The notes under the pieces: model-generated | What the model was told of the DNA's origin: nothing | Seen by the model: only the letters and a program-made list of their open reading frames with translations | Database searches by the model: none | NCBI GenBank assembly: GCA_024509875.1 | Contig: JAMPIV010004917.1 | Location: forward strand, 34,782 to 98,781 | Reading direction: 5' to 3' | Source of the DNA: Oreohelix idahoensis | Lineage: Eukaryota; Mollusca; Gastropoda; Stylommatophora; Oreohelicidae | Length of the DNA stretch: 64,000 bases | Shown here: piece by piece, positions 47,896-60,629 of the stretch | How positions within the stretch are numbered: position 1 is the first letter of the stretch | Layout of the letters: every line of letters begins with the position of its first letter | Program-made: the position numbers and the translations under genes

Positions 47896-48835
47896 TTTAC
47901 CTTTGCGTTCCTCGGAGAATGGTTCTACCATTGCAACCGGACACTTTCCAGGAATCCTGCACCAAGCAGTTACATTCTCTTGCAGCTGCGGTTGTCTGTG
48001 GCTACATGTTTTACATGACGATTTTGCCAGCCCTATGCACAATCTCATATTAGTCCCCTTTACGCCACTCCTGAGGTTACAGCATGCCTATTCCTTCTTA
48101 TTCTCTTCAGAAGTCATCTGGAAATAAATGGAACAAAAAAACAAACAAGGCTATTGTCATAAAAAGTTGTTAGTAATTAGTTTGCCCGGATTGCATGAAG
48201 TCTGTTCTGGTCAACAATAACAATTTGACCTGTACAGCAAAATCCAGATACCTTTCAATGCTTCAAAAGAAATCCATCGTGCCGTTGAGCCCCCAGCTGA
48301 AGGTGAATCAGCAATTATTAATTGTATAGTTCTATATGTTTAGGTTACTTAACACAATATGAGTCATACGGGTGCACACATACAATAGCGATTAATCCAT
48401 CTATAATAAACGGATTTGTTTTATATATTATTAAAACATAAAGAGTTATGTTTTTTGTGTGTCATAAATTATCTTCAATATTTTCTCCAGTCACGGGTAA
48501 ACATGAACGATGGTTGTGATTTTAAAGTTCTGTGTTGCTAACTATACTGCCTTTTCGATTGTTTACTACCATTATTGATTTAAACGTAATAGTTGTTTAT
48601 CTAGGACATTTGTAGTTGTGTGCCTGTGTTAAACAGTTCTAAGTCGCTATAGCAAAACCAGTCGGAAAAAAAATGTTATGATCATAAAAAGTTAGATAAC
48701 ACCGGTTGGCGTGAAGCAATTGTTAATGTTCCTCATAACAATTCCTTGATATGATGAGGTTGGTAACCACATCGACAACCTCAGTTTATTCACCTTTGAC
48801 GAACCAATTGAGGAGCAGTAGGGTAGTCTTTCTTT
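47896..48835. other. no gene; weak SINE-like motif
   Basis: 47930-48030 resembles the 'ttcttgcagtagtggtttct ... gttgtcagct' segment at 32790-32860 and 35370-35420. Otherwise unremarkable. Confidence 0.35.
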
Positions 48836-48847
48836 GTCTCATAGGGA

Positions 48848-49150
48848 CCCCCGGGAAATATATAAAAATGTAAAGGATCCCGTTACACGCCCATTGAGGC
48901 ATATTGGGAATATAGTGTTAGGCCCATATTTTCTTGACCATCGGCACACTAGGGGTGATGTGGTCAGCATCACGCCGGCCGCCTTAACCTTCCCAGAAGT
49001 TGCTCTGGTACCCAGTTGGGGCTGGGTCGACCCAGGAGCCGTTTGCGGCCTAAAAAAATCCCACCTCATCTGGGGATCGAACCATAGACCACTGAACTAA
49101 GAAGCCAGTGCACTAACCACTATGCTACCGCGGCTCCCCCGGGAAATATA
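48848..49150 (-). mobile_element. tRNA-derived SINE with 13-15-bp target duplication
   Basis: Read on the minus strand, the element begins GGGAGCCGCGGTAGCATAGT, continues with an A-box-like GGTTAGTGC and a B-box-like GGTTCGATCCCC, and has a body shared with 23863-24090. The sequence CCCCCGGGAAATATA flanks it at 48848-48862 and 49136-49150. Its first C bases may belong to the SINE, so the duplication is 13-15 bp. The tail is AT-rich. It is probably the most intact SINE here. Confidence 0.85.
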
Positions 49151-50300
49151 CGAGGGCTTATATGTATTTACGGCACTGTATTTCAGTTTATGCAGACATT
49201 GTAAGAATGTTTGAAATGTATGACTGCTTATGAAAAAAGAAAGATGATTGAATAAAGTTGTCCCATGAAAAGGCTGACAATAAGAAAATTAAAATATCAA
49301 AAACAAAAGTTTCGTAAAGAAAGAAATGAAAATGATGATACATTTAAAACAATGAACTTCATTGGCTTGTAGCAATTAAAATAAAGGCCTATCTTGTCGC
49401 TGTATACCAGGTTCAATTGTATCACTTTTTCTTTTCTTTTTGTTGAGCACTTTGTCAGGCATTGGCATCATTGATATTATAATTCATTATCTAACGTTAC
49501 AGAGAGTTTTTTTTTTTGTAACTTATTTTCACTTAAATGCTTCAGCACAAATGGTGTCAGTTGGGCATGTCAATAAACTTGTATGTCTTTTCAATTTTGT
49601 TTTCAAAGAAGCAAGTACTTTTTATAGTCATTGATATTACAGCTCATTATCTAATGTTGCTGGGATTTCTTTAGTTTTTCTTTTTAAAAATGTTTTTTCA
49701 TTTAAATTCATCTTCAGAACAAATAGTGTCAGTTAGACATGTCAATATAAGCAATTTCCTGATGCGTCTAGAACCAAGCTTAGGACACTATCCCACAGTT
49801 TTGTGACTCTGCAGTCATGTACAAAGCGTGTGTACTGGAAGCGACTCAAAACATGCATCAGCAAAATTAAATTGTGAAAGCAAAGTGCTAGACGATCAAT
49901 AGTGTCAAAATCTGAGATTCAAACCGCCAGCTGAATAGGATTAGCTGTCATAACTAAAAAAAAAAATAATAAATAAAATAAAATAAAAAAAAAGATAGAA
50001 GACTGGGAGAGAAGTAAAATTGTAGAGGTATGTCAAATAGTTTAGACTTTTGTTTTGTGTGAGTTTTTTATTCCACACGAAGCCAACGAATAGAAAATCT
50101 CGGTTGACATACGAGGCTGTCCACAAACTGGGCTGACTGAATTTTTGAAAAGATGGGGACATTAACTTTCTTTAACCTTTTATCGGACGCATTTTCTATA
50201 TTGCATCCGCAGTGACGACATTGTTCTGTGTTCGAATTTAATGTCAGAACGTCCACGTATTAGATGGCCGTGGTTCGGTTCAGGGGGAGCACTAGAGTTT
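49151..50300. other. no gene recognised
   Basis: AT-rich with A- and T-homopolymers. A 120-bp segment near 49440-49590 is loosely repeated at 49620-49750 ('attgatatta..attcattatctaa', 'agcacaaatggtgtcagtt'). Confidence 0.4.
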
Positions 50301-50307
50301 TTTTAAA

Positions 50308-50328
50308 GCGGGGGGGGGGGGGGGGGGG
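50308..50328. repeat. poly-G run
   Basis: A run of about 20 G bases on the plus strand. Confidence 0.9.
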
Positions 50329-50724
50329 AGAGAGCTAGAGCACATTTGAAGTCAAAATAGCACAAAAATCAAAACTAAGATTAGTCTTTATTTAGATAAT
50401 ATATTTGCTCATGAACTTAAATATGTCAAAATAATTTGTCAGAACACCTTCTAAGTAGATGTGATTTGATTTTGTAAATTGTATTTTCTTTAGAATTTGT
50501 GCTTATCCTACGCAGGAAATCAAGATTATCTCCAAACTTTCTTGTATGTTATTAATGTTCTTATAACTCGCTTATTTTAAGACAATCTGCCATTGAATAA
50601 TACAATTTTTATCAGATTCAATTTTATTATCTCAACACAGTTTTTGCTTTATTGCAAACAATGATGTAAAATTGTGAAATTTTGAAAACTATTTTTAGAT
50701 ACACACTTTAAAGTTGTATATATC

Positions 50725-50926
50725 TTCTTCCTCTTCTTAGTACACTCTCAGACGTCCACTTGAATGTTTTCAAAGAAAGCAGCAGTCAGTTTGAGGCTAT
50801 TTGAATCTCCGTAGAGTATTTCCACAAATGGTACTGGCGTCGGCATGCGCTTTCTCTGTTCGGCATATATTGGGCAACTTTGAAGCCGATGTTCAGCAGT
50901 CATTTTATCAGTGCCACAGTTACACT
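50725..50926 (-). pseudogene. I/Jockey-like LINE 3' end, part 1 (split by an RTE insertion)
   Basis: The minus strand encodes CNCGTDKMTAEHRLQSCPIY, AEQRKRMPTPVPFVEILYGD and a helix ending LKLTAAFFENIQVDV with a stop, then a GAA-rich tail. The upstream half of the same copy is at 52173-52390, across the RTE element. Confidence 0.75.
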
Positions 50927-52172
50927 CACCCGTGTATTACCGGGGCCCGAAAGGGGAGCAAAGAATAGTAACACTGTACCCTACCATGCATGTTGTAAAA
51001 AGCGACTAAGGAGGGTTGGGCATGGGGCTGGTTACCCCATCCCGTAAAAAACGTTTTACCACAAAAACTTCAACAAACATGGACAAGTCAAATACAGAAT
51101 ATAAATCAACGCAGCCGCCCAAGACAGAAGAAGGTCCTCTGGAAAGGAGGCGCATGAAGCAACCCAGAGAAAGCCGAAAGAAGTCTGGGTTGCCGACTAA
51201 CCTTTTTTCGTCTAGGAAAATCTCTGGGATTGGCACCTGGAATGTTCGTACTCTCTGTGAACAATGGAAAACTGCACAGGTAGCAGCAGAAATGACAAAC
51301 TACAGGATTGATATCCTGGGTCTCTGCGAGACACGGTGGAAGGGAATAGAGAAGGAGGAGATGAAATCTGACTAAACAGCTCGATGACCTGGATTTTGCA
51401 GATGACTTGGCTCTTCTGTCCCATAACCATAATCAGACGCAAGAGAAAATGAAAATTCTCGATAACAAGTGTGCCTGAAAATACACGGGGAAAAGACAAA
51501 GATTATGAGAATAAATGCAAGAAATTATAACAAGATTGAACTTGAAGAAACACCACTAAAGGATGTAGAATCGTACCCACATCTTGGTAGTAATATAGAC
51601 ACAGTTGGAGGGACAGACAATGATATCAAAATAAGAATACAAAAAGCAAGAGGAGCTTTCATTGCATTGGGAAACATATGGAGAACAAGAGAAATCAAGT
51701 CCAACACGAAAATAAGAATCTTCAACTCAAATGTCAAGTCAGTCCTGTTGTGTGGCTCTGAGACATGGAGAGCAACAAAAACAACAACTAAAAAGCTACA
51801 GACTTTTATAAATGGGTGCTTGCGTAGAATAGAAGGACTGAAATGGTATGACAAAGTCACAAATGTGGAATTGATGACAAGAACCAGACAAGTGCCAGTG
51901 GAACAAGAGCTGAGAAGAAGACGCTGGCGATGGATAGGACACACATTGAGGAAACCTGTTGATAGCATTACAAGGCAGTCCATGTTCTGGAATCCACAGG
52001 GAAAGAGAGGCAGAGGTAGACCAAAAACACATGGAGAAGAGAGCTAGATACAGAGGTGAAAATGATGAGGAAAACATAGAAAGAACTTGAGCGGATGGCA
52101 TGGGACAGGAAGACTTGGCATGTGTTTGTTGAAGGCCTATGCTCCTCGGGGAGCTAAAGGGTATTGATGATG
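50927..52172 (+). mobile_element. RTE/SR2-like LINE, internally deleted, with 11-bp target duplication
   Basis: Flanked by ACAGTTACACT at 50916-50926 and 52173-52183. The 5' part (51016-51375) holds a start of ORF and the first motifs of an APE-type endonuclease (GTWNVRTLCE, DILGLCETRW). The sequence then jumps to the RT FADD box (LDDLDFADDLALLSHN, about 51380-51430, in another frame) and runs on to the C-terminal tail. The endonuclease catalytic part and most of RT are missing. The 3' end has a TGATGATG tail. The copy cannot be active. Confidence 0.8.
51469..52047 (+). pseudogene. RTE/SR2-like RT C-terminal region
   Basis: About 190 codons without a stop downstream of the FADD box. Motifs include [64 protein letters not shown] and QGKRGRGRPKT. 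The ATG at its start is not a real start, as the frame is entered by a shift after FADD. The normal end continues into a TWRRELD-like tail that is lost by a frameshift near 52030. This is the best reference copy in the window for the family seen at 4.0, 21.7, 25.5 and 41.9 kb. Confidence 0.75.
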
Positions 52173-52390
52173 ACAGTTACACTAATCGGTAGTTCATATC
52201 TGTAGTTTGTTGAATAGATGGTATCTCAATCTGTTGTCGCCAGTGCGGAGTCTGAAGATTACCACTTGTTCTCTTCTGTTGAGCTGATAGAATGCATCAT
52301 TGTGTGTGTGTGACCAGGTGTGGTGGGTTTGATGTTAATACAGTTTGTTGTAAAGAAATCTTAGTGTACTGAATGAGGTCAGCTGTGAAG
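52173..52390 (-). pseudogene. I/Jockey-like LINE 3' end, part 2
   Basis: The minus strand encodes DAFYQLNRREQVVIFRLRTG, DNRLRYHLFNKLQI, then enters the target duplication of the RTE insertion. It is colinear with part 1 at 50725-50926 and with the plus-strand copy at 25245-25490. 5'-truncated near 52390. Confidence 0.7.
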
Positions 52391-53570
52391 GTCCCTGAAT
52401 ATAATAAATATTAGAGTAAATTTCCAGGGCACCTTTCTACTACCACCACTATGATCTCATTCAGACTTATTCTAGATAGACTGAAAGATGACTACGTTTG
52501 GTGTCTAGGGTTATGAAATGTTAGTGTAAGGTTGCATTAACCAACTCAACATATAAACAATTACACAAATTATTTTATTATCTAATACAACACAACAGTA
52601 CCACGACAATCACATACAAACTACACTTTAAAAGACTATCTTTAGTAAGTCAGTGGTTGAAAGTTTGGTAAAGTTAATATTTTTCAGTTTATTGTCCTTG
52701 TGATGAATTTACCATGACAACGTTAAAATATCTCCAAAATTAACGATAAAATGTAGGGATAAAAATAATGCGTAAGATACTAGGAGACATGCTCGCCCAT
52801 GCCCGCCTTTCCTGCCACCATTCAAATTATCTAGTTAGACGTGCAGACGGAACGTTTACCCTTTGTAGACGACGGGTGGGGGCGGGGGGGCGGGGGAGGG
52901 GAATGAAACGGAGATCAAAAAAGGAAAGATATGACTGAACACGTGTTAGAAGTTCGAACGGCAAAAAGACGCAATTGGGGGTGAAAGGAAAAAAATTCAC
53001 GTCCCTAGTTGACACAAGTAAGGAAATGGACAAGAACAAGACTGTGGCATGAATTATATCGTCCCACTGTAGTCTGGGCAAACCAGTTTACTTGACAGCA
53101 ACACAAAAGGACCTTCAACAGATGTAATAAAATACACCAGTAAACGATGACTAGGCAATAAGAAATATTGGCACTGTTCTTTTTCGATCTGCCCTATGTT
53201 CCAGGCTTTTTCCTATGTTAAAAATTCTCCGCCTGCTCTCATCGCTCTTGCTTTTAACACAAAAGGGGACTTGAAAATGGCCAGTGAACAGTCCCCGATT
53301 CGTACCAGTATCTTTCTACTGTTTTTTCTTGTCCATATCAGAGAAGAGGATGTTACATTTAGCGATTTTTGCTATCTATCGTTTTCGGGAATAAAACTCC
53401 CAATATGTTTCCAAGGCGCGATATATTTTTTAGTTTTTAGGGTCGCAAACCAGATCGGATTCTTTCGCCGCTTCCTTTAGCGATCCACCCAATTCAAATC
53501 GACGCAACTGTGAGCGACTTTTACACGACATCATTTACCCAAAAGGTCGTCTCTTCGTTTTTTTTTTTTC
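52391..53570. other. no gene recognised
   Basis: AT-rich; a G-rich spot at 52874-52902. Confidence 0.4.
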
Positions 53571-53579
53571 TCCTCCTAC

Positions 53580-54310
53580 TTGCCATCGGTTCGGACAACC
53601 AACTATCTGCCTCACTGCGCCAAGATAACTCCAACCACCACATACAAACCATCTCCTAATACAACCCACTGCTGTGCCACTGTTCAACAGAATGTAGAGC
53701 CAAGATTAAACCCTAAACCAAACAAAAATTTGGGCATTTCTTTTTTTTGGAGCATTTTTGCAACACCTATACCATTAACACCATGTCACACGCAACGTAA
53801 ACCCAACTCCTTCCAGCAATATCTACCACGTCATACTTAGCCATAACCCCAATTCAACACAAAGTATTTTGGGGTGGGGGGACCCTCCGTCTGAAAACCC
53901 CAACCTGGTTATACCCTCTCCACACAGAAGACAAGCCCGAGAAAGTCCGAAAACAACCCACCAAGTGTAGCATTACGCGTACCCAATATATCCTTCTTAA
54001 AATGCTGAATATACCTCCTACCCTGCAGAGAAAGTAACCAGGAGATATAAATATGGTAATAACAATTCACTCCCCACAACTACCTTATCCTTACTTGGAC
54101 GTAGAACCACAAAGCCTCCCCATAGTTTTCATGAACATCAACCCCAACCCCGAAACAAAGTGTACCCATAGTAGAACTATACCTTTGTCTGAAACCCCCT
54201 GACAGTGTATAATTTACCGTCAAATGATATACACGCCATATGACGACAAACTGACACCCCGTCGTGAATTAAATTCTATGGTCCCATCCCATCCAAAATC
54301 AACCTCACAT
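53580..54310. other. C/A-rich, G-poor strand-biased stretch
   Basis: The plus strand is visibly enriched in C and depleted in G, with many ACC/CCA runs, in contrast to both neighbours. No coding pattern is seen beyond Pro/Thr-rich frames expected from composition. Confidence 0.6.
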
Positions 54311-54499
54311 TTTTCATTGATAAGGTAATAGAGTCGACAGATTGTTACCAACGCATGAATAACCGCGGGGTTAGGTATCAGGAAGATGGTTGAGACTAGA
54401 GCGCTAATACTGTCAGCTTGATCCGTCACTGATTTAGCAGCACATGCTATGTTTGATTTGCCTTCAGCACGCATCGACGATCTACAGATTAGTACTTAA

Positions 54500-55516
54500 G
54501 TACAGATAAGCAGGGGGAGAGAGGTGGTGGGGTTGGATGTGGTAATTCGGGGGTGGGGGTTGTATGCACCCTTGGCGATGTGGACATTTTGCGTGTAATG
54601 GCTTTTGTCTTGATGACTTGATGTGTGCTAATGCGTGACATAGGCGCCTGAACGTAATTGGGTCCCCAACAAGTGTCAGGATTCGTGTTACCCACTTTGT
54701 GTACGTAATTGGTGGTGTGGTGTGGCGGGTGAAAACCCCCTACTGACGGGGCTGTTGGTGTGTTTATGAAATGTTTTGTAACAAGATGCGGCGGGGGGTA
54801 GTGGGTCGGGGGGGGGAATGATAAAACCCAAAAAATAGATGCGGGCGTGGGTGCGCAGGAATTGGGTGGGGCAGAGAAAGGCGCGTGAGGGGGCGGCGTG
54901 GGGGTGGAGTGTTCGTGGCGGGTCCGGCTGGTGGCGGGAAGGGTTCGTGGTGGCGTTGCCGGAGCACATCAAACACTCGTGGTTATTGTAGTAGGATCCC
55001 TTGCGGGGCGGTTGGGGTGTGGTGGTTTTGAGGATGTTTGGGAAGTTGTGACCGGGGGCGCGAAAAAGGTGCGCGGATGCGGGTGGGGGGTGTCGGGGGG
55101 GCGGGGGTGTCTCCAATTAAATGCAGGTGTTTTGTTTGGGTGTTGTGTGGGGGTCGCAGGAGAGTTTGGGTTTATTTTCGTGTTTGGACGGGGGGTGTGG
55201 GGTGAGTGGTGGGGGGTTTTGTTTGGAGGGGGGAGGTGGGTGGTGGTGGTGATTGTGTTGGTTGGTGGGGTGGGGTGCGGGGATAGGGGGGCCGGCGCGT
55301 GGTTTCGGGGGGGGGGTGGGTTGTTGGGTGGGTCTTTGACACGTGGGGGTGTGTGGGGGGGGGTGGCTGGGGGGGAGCAGGGTTTGGGGGGTGATTGTTT
55401 TTTGGTGACCACCCAGATGACACCTGAGGCACAAGATGGGTGGTGGGGGTTGGCGGTCGGGGGGGGGGGGGGGCGGGGGGCGCGGGGGGGGGAGGTGGGG
55501 GGGGTGGGGGGGCGGG

Positions 55517-55552
<36 letters not shown>

Positions 55553-58500
55553 CGGGGGGTGAGGGGGCGGCTTTGGGGTGGGCGGGGGGGGAGTGGGCCG
55601 GGGTGGGGGAGGGTGGGGGTGGGGGTTTGCGTTTATTTGGTTGTTTGTGCTTGTGGTGGGGAGTAGGGCGCTGAGCCGTGCGGCCGGGGAGGGGGTTTTG
55701 TGTTTGCTGGTCGGCCGCCCGGAAAGTCCGGCCGTGGTGTTGTGCGGTTGGTGGTGTTGTTGTGGGGGCTACGGTTGACGAGGGGGTTTTGAGGCGGGTC
55801 GTTTGGGTTTCTGGGGGGTGGTTGGGCGGGTGGGAGGGGGGGGGGGGGGGGTGGGGGGGGGTGGCGTGTTAGGGGCCGGGGGGGGGGGGGCGGTGTATTT
55901 CGGGTTGTGGGGTTGGGGCGGCGGGGTCGTGGCGTGGGGGCCTATGGAAGGCCGCCTGGGGGGGGCTGCGCGGTGGCGGGGGGGGTGGGGCGGGGTGGTG
56001 GGGGCGCTGGGAGGGAGGGGGGGATGCCGCTGCGGGGGGGCGGGCGGGGGGGGAGAGGGTGGGCGGGAGTGGAAGGAGGGCGGTAGTTGGGGGTGTGTGG
56101 GGATGGCAGGGTCCAGGTTTAGAGGGTGGGAGTGAGCGGGGTGGTTATGCGAGGGTCCTTGTGAGTGGTACACGCCGATACGACCCTCGGCTATCTGTTC
56201 CGGGCGGGGTGGGGGGTGGGGGGGTTTGGTTGGGGGGAGTGGTGGAGGTTGTTCTGGTTTGGAGCTGTGCCGAGTTGTGTGACGGTGGTGGGTGTGGGGG
56301 GGCGTGGGGAGGCCATGGCGGGCGTGGGGCGGGCCGCGAGGGTTGATTGTTTGGGGCGTCGCCCGGTTAGGGTGGGGGGGTGGAAGGGGGGGGTTGTTTG
56401 GCGTGTTGTTGGGGGGTGTTTGTGTGTTTGGGTGGCGTGAGTGTGTGGGGGGGGGAGGGTGGGTGGGGGTGTGCAGGTGAGGGTGGTGGGCGCCGGGGGT
56501 GGTGGGGACGAGTTTTGAGGGTGCGATTGGGGGGGTTGTTGTGGGTGCGTGGGGGGGTCTGGGGGGAGTTGTGTGGGCGGCGGCGTGGGGGGGGGTGGGG
56601 CGGAGGACGCGGTGCAGGTGTCAGTTTGGTGGTGCGAGTTGTGGGCGAGGCAGTGTTGGAGTGTGGGGGCGCCGGGGGTGGTGGGAAAGGTGGGGAGTTG
56701 GTTTTGGGGGGTGGGGTGCCGATGGTAGTTGGCGGGGGTGGGAGGCGTGGGGGGGGGGGCCCGGGGCCCAGGGTGGGGGGGGGGTGTGGGTTTTGGGGGT
56801 CGCCTGGGTTCCGACGAGAGCCCGGGAGCCGTTTGGGGTATGTGGTGTAGGGGTGTCGCACGGGTGTGTTTTTTTTGATCATTTTGTTTATAGTGTGGGT
56901 GGTCGCTTGTCTGGTTGTTGTTCGGTTGTTCTTTCGAGCGGGTCGTAATGTTGTGCGAGATGGGGGAGTGGTTTGATGGTGGGCTTGCCCTTTTTGGTTG
57001 GGGGTATTGTGGGGTGGATTCCAGAAGGGAGGCAACCCAGGGGGTTTTAATTTGGGCAGCAGTAATTTTCACAGGTTTAGATGTTTTGTAGTGGAATTGG
57101 CGGAGTAAGTGATGCTGATATTCTAACGTAGAAAATATGAATCAGTGTTCTAATGATAAAGAGCCTGGGGTGGGGGTTTTGTTTGATTATATGGGAATTA
57201 AGTTTGGGTTTTTGAAAGAAAAAAAAATTGAACAAATTTTGGTATGATAGTGATATGCTTGATCGGTTTATTTGAATTGTGATGATAGAGATAAAGAGTT
57301 GGTGTGAATTGCGATGGTAGGCGGGGAGTGATTGGTGGGAATGGTTATGCGGGCGGTGAATAAATGGTATGAGTGGAATGGGTCGTTTGTGTGCAAGGAT
57401 GTGGCAGGAGGTGTTTTTGGTGAGGGTTGAATTTGGGTGGGGTTGTGGATATTTATGTGAGTTTGGGGAGGCTTTATGTGAAAAATTGAAGGGGGAGAGG
57501 TAAAGAAATGGTTAATTAGTGAGGTTGAAGGGGTGTTGGATTTTTAGTTTGTAATTGTTATCGATTAGGAGTGGATTGATGGTATTGGGGGGGTTCAGGT
57601 TTTTTTCTGGTTGGGGTTTAGAGGAAGTTGGTTTAGGTTTGAAGTTTTATATGTAAAAATTGTGGGTTATTTTGGTTTTTTAGGATAGAAAATTGGGTAA
57701 TGGTTAGGTGTGGGTATAGTGGTAAGTGTTGTATCGTTGGGGGAAGAAGTATGATGAGTCATGTAATTTGGAGTGTGTTGGGAAGGTAAAAAAAGGTGTT
57801 GTAAATGTTAGATTTGTTGATGGGATGTACTTTCGTACGGACTCCCCCCCGCCCCCCGTATGTGGCCATGTTGGTATTTGTTAAGGGTTCTTTGTAGAAT
57901 AGGGGAGGTTGTCATTTGGATCTGGTTGTGTTTTTAGTGGGGAAATTAGTAGTGTTTGTTGTTGATGTTATTGGTATATAGTTGGTGTTTTGGTTTTTGG
58001 GTATTTTTAGGGGGGGTCTGTTGAGGGTAGATGGGTTCTTAATTTTATTGGATAGTTCTGGATTTTCAAGGAGAAGGTAGATTTGTGTTACGGTTTGTGG
58101 GTTTCTGTTGGATGTGGTTTGGAGTTTTGAAGTAAGGTGAAGAATCTTATGAGACGGTGGAATTGCATGTTGTTGTTATTTTAATAGGGTCGTTCAGGTG
58201 GGTGTTTATTGTGTAGAATGGGGTAGAACATATGTCTATTATTAAATACTGAAACTGAGGTTTAAGGTCTATAGGGGGCTTGTGGTTTGATTGGGATTAA
58301 TGGGATAGAGTGATTATGTGGCCAAGAGATATAATATGCGTATGTAGAGAAAGAAGGATTGCAGTGTTGAGATTCAGTGGAACTGAATAGATGTCATGTT
58401 CTAAATAAGTAAATCTAGGGTTGGTGGGTAGTGCTATTTATGATCATAAATTGGGGTCAGTGTAGAAAATTGCAGACTGAGGGAGTAAGGGAGTGGGTTG

Positions 58501-60490
58501 TGAGAAAGTGTTACGTGTGGTGATGTTGTATTATGTCATGTTAGGATGTAGCTGTGTGAGTATTATGAGATGTATTGACCCATTCTTTGTTGTGGTTGTT
58601 GTTGATGTGATAATGTATTGTGGTGGCAGATTATATGGTCAGTAGGTTTGAGATAGAGAACAACATGACCCAAAAAGTTATGGATGATAAATTCATTTTA
58701 ACTGTGAGTATAAATTATAGTTTGGCACCGGGAGTGATATGTGTCAAATCAAATGGAGCTATTTTATAATGACTTACAACAAGAGGTGTTGATTTGCAGT
58801 TAACTGGGGATGTGGTGTAAGTTTAAGTCTAATTGGTTTTAATCCAGATCGGAGAGGAGTGGGGACCAGTTTCCAGACCATGTGTTGATCAGTAAAAGAT
58901 TGGGGGGGGGAGGCGTGGGGTGGTTGTAGGTGGGATATTGTATGTAGGTATATGGGTAAAATTAATACTAGGTGGTATGTTAGGGGTGTGGGGGGTGAAT
59001 ACCATAAGGGGTATGGGGGATTTTGAACATACCATGTATTGGTAAATAAAACTTGAGGGTATGTGGAAAAGGGGTGAATGGACAATGTATATGGTAAATC
59101 CAATTGAGAATGATATTTAAGACAGACACCCCAACTGTGCAGTGAGGGAGTAAGAGGTAATAAGTTAATTAGGTGGGACTGTTATAAAATAGTTGGAAGT
59201 GAATAGGGTTATGTAATGGGTTTGTCATAGGGTGTAAGAAATATTTTAGGTAATGGGGTGTATGTCTATGGGGTGGTGGTTGATAAATGGCATACATTAA
59301 TGCATTCCATTTGGAATCCAAATTGTTGTATTGATGTTTATGACAAACTGTGTGTTTAGTGTAAGGGGGTTTATGTAGTGTGGATGTAAGGGATGTGTGG
59401 TGTGTGTTTGGATGGATGGTCATGGACACTTGGATTATAAGTTATGGGGGTATTTTGTTTTAAGGGTGAGCAACATTTATTTGTAAAAAACGATATGTAT
59501 TTGGTGTAGTGATAGTTGGTAAAACGATGGGATGTTTATTGTGTTATAATGATATTAAATTATTTACATTATTTATCTTATGTGGAGGGTTCACAGCTGG
59601 TACTCATACATCACATAGGTCACATTTAACCATTTAAGGTGACCATTGATGTGTTTTTAATACACTTTATGTAGATAATAGTATGTTGGGGATAAGTGTA
59701 GATGGTTGAATGAGGTTATATTGATATGATTATCAGTGAGATGTAAGGATCTCCTGATGTAAGATGTAAGATATATCAGGGTTGTGACAAATTGTAAAAT
59801 GTTAATGAGTGTCCTTGAATATTATTGATTGTGGGAGAGAAGTTGGTGTGTAGGTATGTTGTGTTTGAGCCAGGGGGTGTTAATGTAATTAATTGGTTAA
59901 TTTGGGGGGTTTTTGTTACTGGGTAAATGTTTTTAATTTTGTTTGGTTTTGGGGGGTTAGTTATTGAATTTTTGTTTGGTAGGTTGGGAGTTGGTGTTGG
60001 TGTGTCCGTGGTTAGTGATGTTGACTTTAATGTTGATGGCTGAGCTTTGCAAATTTGGAAGCAGCTGATGTGTAACGGCGAGGAGATAAAGGGAATGGAT
60101 GGTAATGGAATTTGATTGAGATGAGTGGGAGAAAGATGGAATTAGGGGTATGAGGGATCTTTTTGATTGAATATGTTAAAGGGAGATAGGTGATGTTTAG
60201 ATGATAGAGGTGTTAGGCTACCAAGTTAGTGATGTTGATAGAGAAACTTAAGGTGTTGCAGTGATGTGTATATGTTGAGATATTGGTGGATGTATCGTGG
60301 AGATAAAGAGGTGGAATTATTAAAAACGTATGAAAAGATTGGATGCCGTTTAATTGTTGTGTATTGAAGTTTGGTAATGATGTGTTTTTGAATTAGGGTG
60401 GCATTATGAGTAGTTGTTGCATATTGGGTGAAAGAATTACGAATATTGGGAGTGTAGTTACTAAGGCCATGCTGATGAAAAAATGGTGCC
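54500..60490. other. extreme G-over-C strand-biased region
   Basis: For about 6 kb the plus strand is G- and T-rich and depleted in C. The centre (about 55440-56100) is nearly pure G with isolated T, C or A. Bias falls away gradually towards 60490, where the Gag of element B begins abruptly with normal composition. Frames here are Gly/Val-rich or Pro/Thr/His-rich on the two strands and are composition artefacts. No promoter, repeat unit or known gene is visible. Confidence 0.7.
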
Positions 60491-60629
60491 ACGTCCTTTG
60501 GTGAATAAAGTTGAAGAGGAGGCTAAAATCAGAGAGGTGGAGTTTAAAGTTATCACAGGGACTGAGAGGTACTTCTTATGAAGATCTTTCGCAAAATGAA
60601 CAGAGAAGACCCAAGACAATTATGACATG

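Noticed and set aside
47404..48127. Long poly-His, poly-Ile/Thr and poly-Met/Val reading frames
   Set aside because: All three frames are open because the DNA is a CAT/CAC trinucleotide array; there are no flanking coding signals.
49070..49140. Functional tRNA gene
   Set aside because: A and B boxes are present, but the sequence continues into a repeated SINE body and is flanked by a target duplication.
54688..57072. Large Pro/Thr/His-rich and Gly/Val-rich proteins of up to 293 residues
   Set aside because: Overlapping frames open on both strands with compositions dictated by the G-rich DNA; no domain or conserved motif.
53580..60490. Nuclear copy of mitochondrial DNA (to explain the strand bias)
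   Set aside because: No mitochondrial protein, rRNA or tRNA pattern can be read on either strand.
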